Assembly (NCBI RefSeq): GCF_000282635.1
Contig: NZ_AKIW01000075.1
Span: 1-64,000 of the forward strand
Reading direction: 5' to 3'
Length of the DNA: 64,000 nt
Origin: Variovorax sp. CF313
Lineage (GTDB): Bacteria; Pseudomonadota; Gammaproteobacteria; Burkholderiales; Burkholderiaceae_C
The position numbers were made by a program, and so were the translations under genes. The notes below the pieces were generated by a model. That model was not told the origin of the DNA and made no database searches. It saw only the letters and a program-made list of their open reading frames with translations. Positions within the stretch are counted from its first letter, which is position 1; every line of letters begins with the position of its first letter. Of the stretch, positions 8,933 through 17,734 are shown piece by piece.

Positions 8933-10273
8933 ATGTCGACCATCCTCCAAAACGTACCCGCCGGCCAGAAGGTCGGCATCGCCTTCTCGGGCGGCCTGGA
9001 CACCAGCGCGGCGCTCCACTGGATGCGCAACAAGGGCGCGATCCCCTACGCCTACACCGCCAACCTCGGCCAGCCCGACGAGCCCGACTACGACGAGATC
9101 CCGCGCAAGGCGATGCTCTACGGCGCCGAGAACGCCCGCCTGATCGACTGCCGCGTGCAACTGGCCAACGAAGGCATCGCCGCGCTGCAGGCCGGCGCCT
9201 TCCACGTGACCACCGCCGGCGTCACCTACTTCAACACCACGCCGCTGGGCCGTGCCGTCACCGGCACGATGCTGGTGTCGGCCATGAAGGAAGACGACGT
9301 CCACATCTGGGGCGACGGCAGCACCTACAAGGGCAACGACATCGAGCGCTTCTACCGCTACGGCCTGCTCACCAACCCCAACCTGAAGATCTACAAGCCC
9401 TGGCTCGACCAGGTCTTCATCGACGAGCTGGGCGGCCGCGCCGAGATGTCGGCGTTCATGCAGAAGGCCGGCTTCGCCTACAAGATGTCGGCCGAGAAGG
9501 CCTACTCGACCGATTCGAACATGCTCGGCGCCACGCACGAGGCCAAAGACCTCGAGCACTTGAACAGCGGCATCCAGATCGTGCAGCCCATCATGGGCGT
9601 GGCCTTCTGGAAGGACGAAGTCGAAGTCAAGCGCGAGACCGTCTCGGTGCGCTTCGAGGAAGGCGTGCCCGTCGCGCTGAACGGCGTGCGCTACTCGAAC
9701 CTGGTCGACCTGATCCTCGAAGCCAACCGCATCGGCGGCCGCCACGGCCTGGGCATGAGCGACCAGATCGAGAACCGCATCATCGAGGCCAAGAGCCGCG
9801 GCATCTACGAGGCTCCCGGCCTCGCGCTGCTGTTCATCGCCTACGAGCGCCTCGTCACCGGCATCCACAACGAAGACACCATCGAGCAGTACCGCGACAA
9901 CGGACGCAAGCTCGGCCGCCTGCTCTACCAGGGCCGCTGGTTCGACCCGCAAGCCATCATGCTGCGCGAGACGGCGCAGCGCTGGGTGGCACGCGCCATC
10001 ACCGGCGAAGTGACGGTCGAGCTGCGCCGCGGCAACGACTACTCGATCATGAACACCGAGTCGGCCAACCTCACGTACAAGCCCGAGCGCCTGAGCATGG
10101 AAAAGGTCGAGGGCGCATTCACGCCGCTGGACCGCATCGGCCAGCTCACGATGCGCAACCTCGACATCGTCGATACGCGCGAGAAGCTCGCGATCTACAC
10201 GCAGGTCGGCCTGCTGTCGTCGAGCGAAGGTGCTTCGCTGCCGAAGCTGGCCAACGACGGCGACGCGAGCTGA
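8933..10273 (+). CDS. argG: Argininosuccinate synthase
   Basis: ArgG condenses citrulline and aspartate with ATP in arginine synthesis. The 446-aa product is of the longer E. coli-like type. The N-type ATP pyrophosphatase loop is AFSGGLDTSAALHWM (residues 17-31), and ARLIDCRVQL and WGDGSTYKGNDIERF follow in the expected order. A strong hairpin terminator follows the stop by 36 nt, so ppnP-argG looks like one unit. Confidence 0.98.
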   Translation: MSTILQNVPAGQKVGIAFSGGLDTSAALHWMRNKGAIPYAYTANLGQPDEPDYDEIPRKAMLYGAENARLIDCRVQLANEGIAALQAGAFHVTTAGVTYFNTTPLGRAVTGTMLVSAMKEDDVHIWGDGSTYKGNDIERFYRYGLLTNPNLKIYKPWLDQVFIDELGGRAEMSAFMQKAGFAYKMSAEKAYSTDSNMLGATHEAKDLEHLNSGIQIVQPIMGVAFWKDEVEVKRETVSVRFEEGVPVALNGVRYSNLVDLILEANRIGGRHGLGMSDQIENRIIEAKSRGIYEAPGLALLFIAYERLVTGIHNEDTIEQYRDNGRKLGRLLYQGRWFDPQAIMLRETAQRWVARAITGEVTVELRRGNDYSIMNTESANLTYKPERLSMEKVEGAFTPLDRIGQLTMRNLDIVDTREKLAIYTQVGLLSSSEGASLPKLANDGDAS

Positions 10274-10309
10274 TCGCAGCGCCCTGTCTCCTCGGAGGCA
10301 GAAACGACG

Positions 10310-10332
10310 ACGGGCCCCTCGGGGCCCGTTTT
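10310..10332 (+). terminator. Rho-independent terminator after argG
   Basis: A 9-bp perfect stem ACGGGCCCC/GGGGCCCGT with a 2-nt nominal loop is followed by TTTT. It separates argG from the convergent glycine-rich-tail gene. Confidence 0.8.
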
Positions 10333-10347
10333 CCTGGTGCGCGGGTG

Positions 10348-11190
10348 TCAGTCCCCGCCGCCTCCGCCGCAGCCGCCGCCACACCCGCCCCCGCCGTCGG
10401 ACGAGCCCCCGCCATCGCCGGAGCCGCCATCCCCGCCACTGCTGCTCGATTCGCTGCCGCCGAACCCGCCCGCATCGCCCGCACTGCCGCCATCCGACGA
10501 TGACGATTCGCCGAAGCTGGTACCGCACTGGGCATCGGAGCCGATATGCCGCTCGACCGCCCGGCAATCGGGCACGTAGTGGAAGCCGCCCGCAATGGCG
10601 AACTTGATGTCCAGCGCAAACAGCAGCGGCAGCCGCGCCGGCTTGCGCGGATCGATGCTCTCCTCCTTGCAGGCCCAGTACCAGGTGCGGCGCAGGCCGT
10701 CGTTGCGCCGCGCGTCCTTGCCCAGCACCTCGGCCGGGCTGTGGTGCAGCATGGCGCCGAAGGCCGCCTTGCACCAGCTCTGGTAGCCCTGCGTGTGCAG
10801 GATGAACTCGTGCCACGCCGTGTCGACCACCTTCGAAGGCATGGCGACGAACTTGCGGTCGCTGCGCAGGTGCGACATGAAGAATTGGCGCAGGCCGCGC
10901 AGCACCAGTTCGGCGTCGCGCCGGCTCAGTTGCGGATGCGCCTCGCGCAGCTTGCCGATGAGGAACGGCGGCAGCCGGGCCTCGCGGATGAACTGGCGGC
11001 GCAGGCTGGTTTCGAGGAACTTGAGCACCGCCGAGAACAGCAGCGCCACCACGATCACGGCCACCACCGAACCCCAGCGGCGCGAACCCAGGAACACGGC
11101 GGCCAGCGCGACGAGCGGCACCGCCCGCCGGGCCCACACGAGGGCGCCGATGCGGCGGCGGAAGTTCAGGTGCAGGAAGTCGAGATCCAT
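10348..11190 (-). CDS. Membrane-anchored GRDP-like protein with Gly/Ser/Asp tail
   Basis: This protein of about 280 aa has two adjacent hydrophobic segments near the N-terminus, a middle domain with VDTAWHEFILHTQGYQSWC that resembles the repeated WHxHmLhP-type motif of plant and bacterial glycine-rich-domain (GRDP) proteins, a Cys-containing segment (YWACKEESIDP), and a last 60 residues that are almost only Gly, Ser, Asp and Cys, ending GGGGCGGGCGGGGGD. The ATG at 11190 is preferred; a TTG 12 nt upstream overlaps the murB end. It is probably co-transcribed with murB. The function is unknown. Confidence 0.65.
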   Translation of the reverse strand: MDLDFLHLNFRRRIGALVWARRAVPLVALAAVFLGSRRWGSVVAVIVVALLFSAVLKFLETSLRRQFIREARLPPFLIGKLREAHPQLSRRDAELVLRGLRQFFMSHLRSDRKFVAMPSKVVDTAWHEFILHTQGYQSWCKAAFGAMLHHSPAEVLGKDARRNDGLRRTWYWACKEESIDPRKPARLPLLFALDIKFAIAGGFHYVPDCRAVERHIGSDAQCGTSFGESSSSDGGSAGDAGGFGGSESSSSGGDGGSGDGGGSSDGGGGCGGGCGGGGGD

Positions 11191-11194
11191 GCCG

Positions 11195-12247
11195 TCAGAC
11201 AACCACCGGTTCCGGCTCCAGCCGGATGCCGAAGCGCTCGTACACGCTGGTCTGAATGGCCTTGGCCAGGGTCATCACCTCGCCGCCCGTCACCGGGTTC
11301 TCGCGGCCGCCGCGGTTGACCAGCACCAGCGCCTGCCGCTCGTACACGCCGGCATTGCCCACCGACTTGCCTTTCCAGCCGCAGGCGTCGATGAGCCAGC
11401 CGGCCGCAAGCTTGATGCTGCCGTCGGCCATCGGGTAGTGCACGATCTTCGGGTCACGCGCAATGATGTCAGCGCACTGCTCGGGTGTGACCGTCGGGTT
11501 CTTGAAGAAGCTGCCGGCGTTGCCCAGCACGCGCCAGTCGGGCAGCTTGGCGCGGCGGATGGCGCAGATCCAGTCGAAGATGTCCTGGGCGTCCGGCGTG
11601 AAGTTGCCGGTTTCTTCCATCTTGCGCTCCAGGTCGAGGTAGCCGACTACGGCCTTCCACGGCTTGGGCAAACGGAATCGCACCCGGGTGATCACCGCCC
11701 GGCCCGCCAGCCCGAAGTCGTTCGGGCCGCTGCGCACGTGCTTGAACACCGAATCGCGGTAGCCGAAGGCGCACTGCGCGGCATCGAGCGTGAAGCTGCG
11801 GCCGGTTTCCAGGTCGTAGGCGTCGAGCGACTCGAAGCGGTCCTGCAGTTCGACCCCGTAGGCGCCGATGTTCTGCACCGGCGAGCCGCCCACCGTGCCC
11901 GGAATCAGCGCCAGGTTTTCGAGCCCCGGGTAGCCGCTGCGCACCATCCATTCGACGGCGTCGTGCCAGTTCTCGCCGGCACCGGCCTCGACGATCCAGG
12001 CGCGCGGGGTTTCTTCCACCAGCCGCAGGCCCTTGATCTCGATCTTCAGCACCAGCGGCTTGACGTCGCCCGTGAGCACGATGTTGCTGCCGCCGCCCAG
12101 CACGAAACGGGGCGCATCGCGCCATGCCGCGTCGGCGTGCAGCGCGACCAGGTCGGCTTCGCTGGCGATGCGCACAAGATGCAGCGCACGCGCGACGATG
12201 CCGAAGCTGTTGTAGGGCTGCAGCGGGACGTTGGACTCCACGATCAT
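11195..12247 (-). CDS. murB: UDP-N-acetylenolpyruvoylglucosamine reductase
   Basis: MurB is the FAD/NADPH enzyme that completes UDP-MurNAc in peptidoglycan synthesis. The 350-aa product from ATG 12247 is of the long type I form. It shows PYNSFGI at the N-terminus, VLGGGSNIV in the FAD-binding domain, GTVGGSPVQNIGAYG, YRDSVFK, and GNAGSFFKNP with the catalytic Ser. The longer open frame upstream is antisense to yajQ. murB and yajQ diverge over 45 nt. Confidence 0.97.
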   Translation of the reverse strand: MIVESNVPLQPYNSFGIVARALHLVRIASEADLVALHADAAWRDAPRFVLGGGSNIVLTGDVKPLVLKIEIKGLRLVEETPRAWIVEAGAGENWHDAVEWMVRSGYPGLENLALIPGTVGGSPVQNIGAYGVELQDRFESLDAYDLETGRSFTLDAAQCAFGYRDSVFKHVRSGPNDFGLAGRAVITRVRFRLPKPWKAVVGYLDLERKMEETGNFTPDAQDIFDWICAIRRAKLPDWRVLGNAGSFFKNPTVTPEQCADIIARDPKIVHYPMADGSIKLAAGWLIDACGWKGKSVGNAGVYERQALVLVNRGGRENPVTGGEVMTLAKAIQTSVYERFGIRLEPEPVVV

Positions 12248-12292
12248 GGGAGAATTGTCGCATCCAGCCCAAGTGAATTCAGGAGAGAGTCC

Positions 12293-12778
12293 ATGCCGTC
12301 CTTCGATACCGTCTGCGAGCCCAACCTGCCCGAAGTGAAGAACGCGGTCGAGAACACCGCCAAGGAGATCGCAACGCGCTTCGATTTCAAGGGCACGGCC
12401 GCTGCCGTCGAGCTCAAGGACAAGGAAATCACCATGATCGGCGACGCCGAGTTCCAGCTCGTGCAGGTGGAAGACATCCTGCGCAGCAAGCTCACCAAGC
12501 GCAGCGTCGACGTGCGCTTCCTCGACAAGGGCGACGTCCAGAAGATGGGCGGCGACAAGGTCAAGCAGGTCATCAAGATCAAGAGCGGCATCGAGAGCGA
12601 GCAGGCCAAGAAGATCACCCGCATCGTCAAGGACAGCAAGCTCAAGGTGCAGGCCGCGATCCAGGGCGACGCGGTGCGCATCACCGGCGCCAAGCGCGAC
12701 GATCTCCAGGCCGCCATGGCGCTCATCAAGAAGGACGTGCCGGACATGCCGCTCACGTTCAACAATTTCCGCGACTGA
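12293..12778 (+). CDS. yajQ: YajQ-family nucleotide-binding protein
   Basis: A 161-aa YajQ/UPF0234 protein. Some members, known from Xanthomonas and Pseudomonas, bind cyclic di-GMP and act with transcription regulators; others bind other nucleotides. The whole family signature is present, from MPSFDTVCEPNLPEVKNA to LTFNNFRD. The start is supported by a good AGGAGAG ribosome site 6-7 nt upstream. Confidence 0.95.
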   Translation: MPSFDTVCEPNLPEVKNAVENTAKEIATRFDFKGTAAAVELKDKEITMIGDAEFQLVQVEDILRSKLTKRSVDVRFLDKGDVQKMGGDKVKQVIKIKSGIESEQAKKITRIVKDSKLKVQAAIQGDAVRITGAKRDDLQAAMALIKKDVPDMPLTFNNFRD

Positions 12779-12788
12779 GCCCGGCCGC

Positions 12789-13433
12789 ATGAAAGCGCTC
12801 ATCGTCGCAGCGCAGCTGCTGGCTGCCGCTGCCGTGGCGCACGCCGCCGGCTCGGTGACCCTGACCGGCAGCATCGGCAGCCGCGCCATCCTGATCGTGA
12901 ACGGCAACCCGCCCAAGACCATCGCGGTTGGCGAGAGCTACCAGGGCGTGAAACTGGTGTCGCTGCAGGCCGAGCAGGCCGTGGTCGAACTCGATGGCAA
13001 GCGCGTCAACCTGCGCATGGACACGCCGGTCAGCATCGGTGGCGGGGGTGGAACGGGCGGTGGGGGCAGCCGCGTCGTGCTGTCGGCAGACAGCCGCGGG
13101 CATTTCATGACACAGGGCGCCATCAACGGCCGGCCCGTCACTTTCATGCTCGACACGGGCGCCACGTCGATCGCACTGTCGGCCGACGATGCCCTGCGCA
13201 TCGGGCTCGACTACAGCAAGGGCCAGCGCGTCGTGATGAACACCGCCAACGGGCAGGCGCAAGGCTACCGGCTGCGCCTGCAATCGGTGCGCGTGGGCGA
13301 CGTCGAGGTCTACGACATCGACGCCATCGTCTCACCGCAGGCCATGCCTTTCGTGCTGTTGGGCAACAGCTTCATCAATCGCTTCTCGATGCGGCGCGAC
13401 GCGGACCAGATGGTCCTCGAAAAACGCTATTGA
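12789..13433 (+). CDS. Retropepsin-like aspartic protease, exported
   Basis: A 214-aa protein with a Sec signal peptide (LIVAAQLLAAAAVAHA) and a clan AA aspartic protease domain (TIGR02281-like). The active-site motif is FMLDTGATSIALS and the C-terminal flap region LLGNSFINRFS matches the family. A Gly-rich linker (GGGGGTGGGGS) precedes the domain. It lies 10 nt after yajQ, so co-transcription is likely. The substrate is unknown. Confidence 0.85.
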   Translation: MKALIVAAQLLAAAAVAHAAGSVTLTGSIGSRAILIVNGNPPKTIAVGESYQGVKLVSLQAEQAVVELDGKRVNLRMDTPVSIGGGGGTGGGGSRVVLSADSRGHFMTQGAINGRPVTFMLDTGATSIALSADDALRIGLDYSKGQRVVMNTANGQAQGYRLRLQSVRVGDVEVYDIDAIVSPQAMPFVLLGNSFINRFSMRRDADQMVLEKRY

Positions 13434-13443
13434 AGCCCCGGTG

Positions 13444-13797
13444 TCAGGCCTGCGCGGCCGTTACGACGATCTCGATCTTGTAGGCCGCATTGGCCATCTT
13501 GGCCTGCACGGTCGCGCGCGGCGGCGTATTGCCGGCCGGAATCCACGCGTCCCACACCTCGTTCATGGCGGTGATGTCGGTGATGTCCGCCAGGAAGATC
13601 TGCGTCATGAGGATGCGCGACTTGTCGCTGCCGGCCTCGGCCAGCAGGCGGTCGACCATGGCCAGCACCTGCGTGGTCTGGCCGCGGATGTCCTGGGTGG
13701 TGTCGTCGGGCACCTGGCCCGCGAGGTAGACGGTGCCGTTGTGCACGGCCGTCTCGGAAAGGCGGGGACCGACGTGGAAGCGGGTGATGGAAGCCAT
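13444..13797 (-). CDS. RidA family protein
   Basis: A 117-aa YjgF/YER057c/UK114 protein. RidA members hydrolyse reactive enamine/imine intermediates. The conserved Arg is present in TPPRATVQAKM, with VYLAGQVPDD and the Thr/Gln-rich QTTQVLAMVD helix. It may belong to a subgroup other than canonical RidA because the N-terminus (ITRFHVGPRLSETAVHNG) differs from the archetype. It is downstream of plsY by 7 nt. Confidence 0.88.
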   Translation of the reverse strand: MASITRFHVGPRLSETAVHNGTVYLAGQVPDDTTQDIRGQTTQVLAMVDRLLAEAGSDKSRILMTQIFLADITDITAMNEVWDAWIPAGNTPPRATVQAKMANAAYKIEIVVTAAQA

Positions 13798-13804
13798 GGT
13801 GTTT

Positions 13805-14440
13805 TCAAGCCTTTTTCTTCGAGCCGAGTTTCGACTCCGTGCCGGCCGCGAGCCGGCGGATGTTTTCGCGGTGCCGCCAGATCAGCAGCAGACTCATGAC
13901 GATGATCGCGACCAGCACCGTGCGGTCGAGTGGCCACGCAATGCCGCCGCCAATCAGATAGTAAGCCGGTGCAAAGAAGGCGGCCGCCAGCGACGACAGC
14001 GACGAGTAACGAAAGAAGACCGCGACGATCAGCCACGTGGCGCCGGTCGCCAGCCCCAGCCAGGGCGCGATGCCCACCAGCACGCCCGCCGCGGTGGCCA
14101 CGCCCTTGCCGCCCTGGAAGCCGAAGAACACCGGGTAAAGGTGGCCGAGGAACGCAGCCAGGCCGGCCAGGGCGGCGACATCCTCCCCCAACCCCCATTG
14201 CGCGCCGAACCGGTGGATGAAGAACACCGGCACCCAACCCTTGAGCGCATCGAGCAGCAGAGTGGCCAACGCCGCGCCTTTGTTGCCCGAGCGCAGCACG
14301 TTGGTGGCGCCGGGGTTCTTGCTGCCATAGCTGCGCGGATCGGCCATGCCGAGCGCCTTGCTCACGATGACCGCGAAGGACAGCGAGCCGATCAGGTACG
14401 ACGCCACGATGGCGATGAGGGAAGGCAAGTTGAAACTCAA
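13805..14440 (-). CDS. plsY: Glycerol-3-phosphate acyltransferase PlsY
   Basis: This integral membrane acyltransferase moves the acyl group from acyl-phosphate to glycerol-3-phosphate, the first step of phospholipid synthesis. The motifs SYLIGSLSFAVIVSK, GSKNPGATNVLRSG and GFQGGKGVATAAG are all present with several membrane helices. I place the start at TTG 14440 (211 aa), because the homologous N-terminus starts there and an upstream CGGAG serves as ribosome site; the longer frame adds a non-membrane Arg-rich stretch. Confidence 0.9.
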   Translation of the reverse strand: MSFNLPSLIAIVASYLIGSLSFAVIVSKALGMADPRSYGSKNPGATNVLRSGNKGAALATLLLDALKGWVPVFFIHRFGAQWGLGEDVAALAGLAAFLGHLYPVFFGFQGGKGVATAAGVLVGIAPWLGLATGATWLIVAVFFRYSSLSSLAAAFFAPAYYLIGGGIAWPLDRTVLVAIIVMSLLLIWRHRENIRRLAAGTESKLGSKKKA

Positions 14441-14493
14441 GGCGGCGCTCCGCGGAGATGGTTGTTGTTCTATCCGGCGACGACCGCCGCCGG

Positions 14494-14985
14494 CTATTCT
14501 GCCAGCGCACACTGCACGGGCTTCGCGCCCAGCAGCGCCACGCACACCTGCGGATCGATGCCGATCAGGTAGCCCCGGCGCCCGCCGTTGAGCACGATCT
14601 TCGGCAGTTCGAGAACGGTGGCCTCCACGTACACCGGCATCTCGCGCCGCGTGCCGAACGGCGACGTGCCGCCCACCATGTAGCCGCTGTGCCGCTGCGC
14701 CACCTCGGGCTTGCAGGGCTCGACCGACTTGGCGCCGATCTGCCGCGCGAGGTTCTTGGTCGACACCGTGCGGTTGCCGTGCATCAGCACGATCAGCGGC
14801 CGGGCGTCCTGGTCCTGCATCACCAGCGTCTTGATGACGGTGAACGGGTCGAGCCCGAGCATCTCGGCGCCGCGCTGCGCACCGCCGTGCTCGACGTACT
14901 CGTAGGGATGCTCCGTGAACGCGACCTTGTGCGTCCGCAACAACTGCGTTGCGGGCGTTTCGGACACGTGGGTCTTCTTGCTCAC
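14494..14985 (-). CDS. ybaK: YbaK/EbsC Cys-tRNA(Pro) deacylase
   Basis: This trans-editing enzyme removes cysteine mischarged on tRNA-Pro. The 163-aa product contains VSTKNLARQIGAKSVEP with the invariant Lys, HSGYMVGGTSPFG and GRRGYLIGIDP. It starts with GTG in a GTGA overlap with the stop codon of the upstream aldo/keto reductase gene, so its translation is probably coupled to that gene. Confidence 0.9.
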   Translation of the reverse strand: MSKKTHVSETPATQLLRTHKVAFTEHPYEYVEHGGAQRGAEMLGLDPFTVIKTLVMQDQDARPLIVLMHGNRTVSTKNLARQIGAKSVEPCKPEVAQRHSGYMVGGTSPFGTRREMPVYVEATVLELPKIVLNGGRRGYLIGIDPQVCVALLGAKPVQCALAE

Positions 14986-16043
14986 GCCGCCGGGTCGCGG
15001 ATTTCCCAGCGGATCTTGTCGATCTCCGCCAGGATCTCGGGCGACAGCGTGGTGCCGTACGCGTCCAGGTCTTCTTCTAGCTGCGCCAACGAGGTCACGC
15101 CAATGATCGTGCTCGCCACCTGCCACTTCGTGTAGCAGAAGGCCAGCGCCAGTCGGGTCGGCGTCAGGCCGTTGTCGCGTGCCAGCTGGTTGTAGCGCCT
15201 GGCCGCACGCAGCGAATCGGGACGGCCCCAGCGCTGCTTGCGCACCGATTCATAGCTCGAGATCCGCGCACCCTTGGGCGCATCGGGCCCCTCGATGCCG
15301 CTCTGGTCGTACTTGCCCGTCAACAGGCCGAAGGCGAGCGGCGAATACGCCAGCAGCGACACGCCCAGCCGGTGCATCGTCTCGTCCAGCGCGTTCTCGT
15401 GCCCTCGGCTGATGAGGCTGTACACGTTCTGCACCGTCGCCACGCGCGGCAGCCCGTGCTGCTCGGCAAGCCGCACGAACTCGTGCACGCCGTAGGGCGT
15501 TTCGTTCGACAGGCCGATGGCGCGCACCTTGCCCGCCTTCACCAGCCTGCCCATCGCTTCGAGCTGCTCCTGGATCGGAGTCTGCGATGTTTCCTTCGCC
15601 GGGTCGTAGTAGATGTTGCCGAACATCGGTACGTGGCGTTCCGGCCAATGGATCTGGTAGAGATCGATGACGTCGGTCTTCAGCCGCTTCAGGCTGGCGT
15701 TGCACGAGGCCTCGATGTCGGCCGCCGTCATGCCATTGCCTTCGCGCACCCAGGGCATGCCGCGCGACGGGCCGGCCACCTTGGTCGCGACCACCAGCTT
15801 CTGGCGCGCGCCGGGGTTGGCGGCGAACCAGTTGCCGATGATGGTTTCGGTGACGCTGTAGGTTTCCTTGCGCGCGGGCACCGAGTACATCTCGGCGGTG
15901 TCGATGAAGTCGACGCCGCGCTCGAGCGAGCGACTCAGGATGGCGTGGGAGGTGGGCTCGTCGACCTGTTCGCCGAAGGTCATCGTGCCGAGGCAGATCG
16001 GAGTGACGTGCAGGTCGCTTTGACCAAGTTGGATCTTTTTCAT
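14982..16043 (-). CDS. tas: Tas-like aldo/keto reductase
   Basis: A 353-aa NADP(H)-dependent aldo/keto reductase. LGTMTFGEQVDE, FIDTAEMYSVPARKET and YQIHWPERHVPMFG match E. coli Tas, a protein able to rescue tyrosine auxotrophy under starvation. The catalytic Asp and Tyr lie in FIDTAEMY. The ATG at 16043 (MKKIQLGQS) was chosen over an upstream extension without homologous sequence. Confidence 0.92.
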   Translation of the reverse strand: MKKIQLGQSDLHVTPICLGTMTFGEQVDEPTSHAILSRSLERGVDFIDTAEMYSVPARKETYSVTETIIGNWFAANPGARQKLVVATKVAGPSRGMPWVREGNGMTAADIEASCNASLKRLKTDVIDLYQIHWPERHVPMFGNIYYDPAKETSQTPIQEQLEAMGRLVKAGKVRAIGLSNETPYGVHEFVRLAEQHGLPRVATVQNVYSLISRGHENALDETMHRLGVSLLAYSPLAFGLLTGKYDQSGIEGPDAPKGARISSYESVRKQRWGRPDSLRAARRYNQLARDNGLTPTRLALAFCYTKWQVASTIIGVTSLAQLEEDLDAYGTTLSPEILAEIDKIRWEIRDPAA

Positions 16044-16169
16044 GCGCGGGATGCTACCGCCCCGACCCGCAACCCGCTGGCCGTTGCACCAAAACCCGGG
16101 CATTCCGTGGCGGCCGGCTGTCGTGCGCCGGACTGCGTCAGCACAAAGGCCTCTTTATCATCGGCGCCC

Positions 16170-17099
16170 ATGTACCAAGTCCTCCGCCCCTCCCGCAGCG
16201 AATTCGTGCCCGTGCGCAACCTCAGCTACCACGTGCGCCTCTGGGGCCAGCCCTCCGATGCGCGACCGCCGCTGGTGCTGGTGCACGGCTGGATGGACGT
16301 GGCGGCGTCGTGGCAGTTCGTGGTCGATGCAATGGAGCAGGAGCGCTTCATCATCGCTCCCGACTGGCGCGGCTTCGGCCTCACGGACGGTGGCGGCGTC
16401 GACAACTACTGGCTCGCCGACTACCTGGCCGACCTCGAATGGCTGCTCGACCACTACGCTGGCGAGGGCGACAACGCACGGCAAGTCGATCTCGTCGGCC
16501 ACAGCATGGGCGGCAACGTCGCCATGCACTACGCCGGCGTGCGGCCCCAGCGCATCCGCCGCCTCGTCAACCTCGAAGGCTTCGGCATGCCCGCGCGCAA
16601 GCCCGAGGAAGCGCCCGCGCGCTACGGCCAGTGGATCGACGAACTCAAGCGCCTGCACCGCGGCGAGATGGCGCTGGCCAGCTACTCGGCCGTGGACGGC
16701 GTCGCGCGCCGCCTCATGAAGACCAACCCGCGCCTCACGCCCGACAAGGCCCAGTGGCTCGCCAGCCACTGGGCGGCCCACCACGCGCAGCCCGATGGCG
16801 GTGAGCGCTGGCAGATCCTCGGCGAGGCGGCGCACAAGATCGTCAACGCCCACATCTTCCGGGTCGACGAAACGCTTGCGCTGTATGCGCGCATCACCGC
16901 ACCGCTGCTGATGGTCGAGGCCGCGGACGACAGCCTGCAGGGCTGGTGGAAGAACCGCTTCACGCTCGACGAATTCCATGAACGGCTGAAGTCGGTCGGC
17001 AACAGCCGCATCGAGCGCCTCGAAGACGCGGGCCACATGCTGCACCACGACCAGCCGCAGCGCGTGGCGCGGATGATCGAAGCGTTCCTGGCGGCCTGA
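16170..17099 (+). CDS. Alpha/beta hydrolase
   Basis: A 309-aa cytoplasmic alpha/beta-hydrolase. The oxyanion region is LVLVHGWMDVAASW, the nucleophile elbow is VGHSMGGNVAMHYAG, and the C-terminal catalytic His is in EDAGHMLHHDQP. No signal peptide is seen. The substrate cannot be read from the sequence. It diverges from tas over a 126-nt spacer. Confidence 0.88.
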   Translation: MYQVLRPSRSEFVPVRNLSYHVRLWGQPSDARPPLVLVHGWMDVAASWQFVVDAMEQERFIIAPDWRGFGLTDGGGVDNYWLADYLADLEWLLDHYAGEGDNARQVDLVGHSMGGNVAMHYAGVRPQRIRRLVNLEGFGMPARKPEEAPARYGQWIDELKRLHRGEMALASYSAVDGVARRLMKTNPRLTPDKAQWLASHWAAHHAQPDGGERWQILGEAAHKIVNAHIFRVDETLALYARITAPLLMVEAADDSLQGWWKNRFTLDEFHERLKSVGNSRIERLEDAGHMLHHDQPQRVARMIEAFLAA

Positions 17100-17249
17100 G
17101 CCCGCCTCTTGTTCAGCCGCGGCTCGGCTCGCTGTCGAGGCTGTCCATCTGCGCCGCGACAATCGACGTGATCGTTCAGAGCCTCCGTTGATCGGCAAGC
17201 ACCGGCAGCGTGCCCAGGTGCACAGGGCGTCGGGCGCTCCCCGCAGCGA

Positions 17250-17359
17250 AATAAAGAAAGGAGGCGGCGGAAGGCCGGGGGGACATTCGCGGTGGGCAGT
17301 ACCCGGCGGCCTGTGCACGCGCCCTGAACAAGAGCGCACCACACCCGCGCCGCCGCCTC
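17250..17359 (-). other. Possible structured RNA or 3' terminator region
   Basis: A 10-bp perfect inverted repeat (GAGGCGGCGG at 17261-17270 against 17350-17359) brackets about 80 nt that contains further GC-rich complementarity (for example GGCCGCCGGG against CCCCCCGGCC, minus-strand sense). Read on the minus strand, the closing arm is followed by CTTTCTTTAT, a U-rich tail. It begins at the stop codon of the 116-aa gene and could be its terminator or a small RNA. I see no match to 4.5S, 6S or RNase P motifs. Confidence 0.3.
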
Positions 17360-17709
17360 TACTCTTCGTCAGCGTCGTTGCCCGTCAGCGAGAGAACTTC
17401 TTCGACGAAAGCCTCGAAGAGCGGCAACGAAGCAGGCAAGGCGTCGAAAGACTCAACCTCGCCCGCATCGAAGAAGTGCGGCTTGCCGTCCGGCACCGAC
17501 ACCCATTCGCCGGCCTCGACAAGCAGCCCCAGGTAACCGTCGGCGGTCGGCACATAAAACAGCCCGGCGCTATCCAGCACGCGCTGCCCCTTCTTCTTGC
17601 CACGCCCCCAACTCACGCCCTGCCCGGCCAGGTGCTCGGTGATCCAGCCGTCGCACACATGCGTGTCGCGCCAGCTTCCTTGGGCATCGAATACGGCGAG
17701 CACTGGCAT
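17359..17709 (-). CDS. Hypothetical protein, 116 aa
   Basis: I do not recognise this protein. It has no signal peptide or membrane segment and is acidic at the C-terminus (LTGNDADEE). It is rich in Trp, Gly and Asp, with WITEHLAGQGVSWGRGKKK as a distinctive segment and an alternating beta-like pattern after residue 45. It lies 25 nt below metQ on the same strand, so it may share the metNIQ transcript. Confidence 0.65.
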   Translation of the reverse strand: MPVLAVFDAQGSWRDTHVCDGWITEHLAGQGVSWGRGKKKGQRVLDSAGLFYVPTADGYLGLLVEAGEWVSVPDGKPHFFDAGEVESFDALPASLPLFEAFVEEVLSLTGNDADEE

Positions 17710-17734
17710 GGGGCGTCCTTTGTTGTCTGCGAAG

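Noticed and set aside
17250..17359. 4.5S (SRP) or 6S RNA gene
   Set aside because: The conserved SRP loop sequence (GGAAGGAAGCAGCC type) is absent and the layout does not match 6S RNA.
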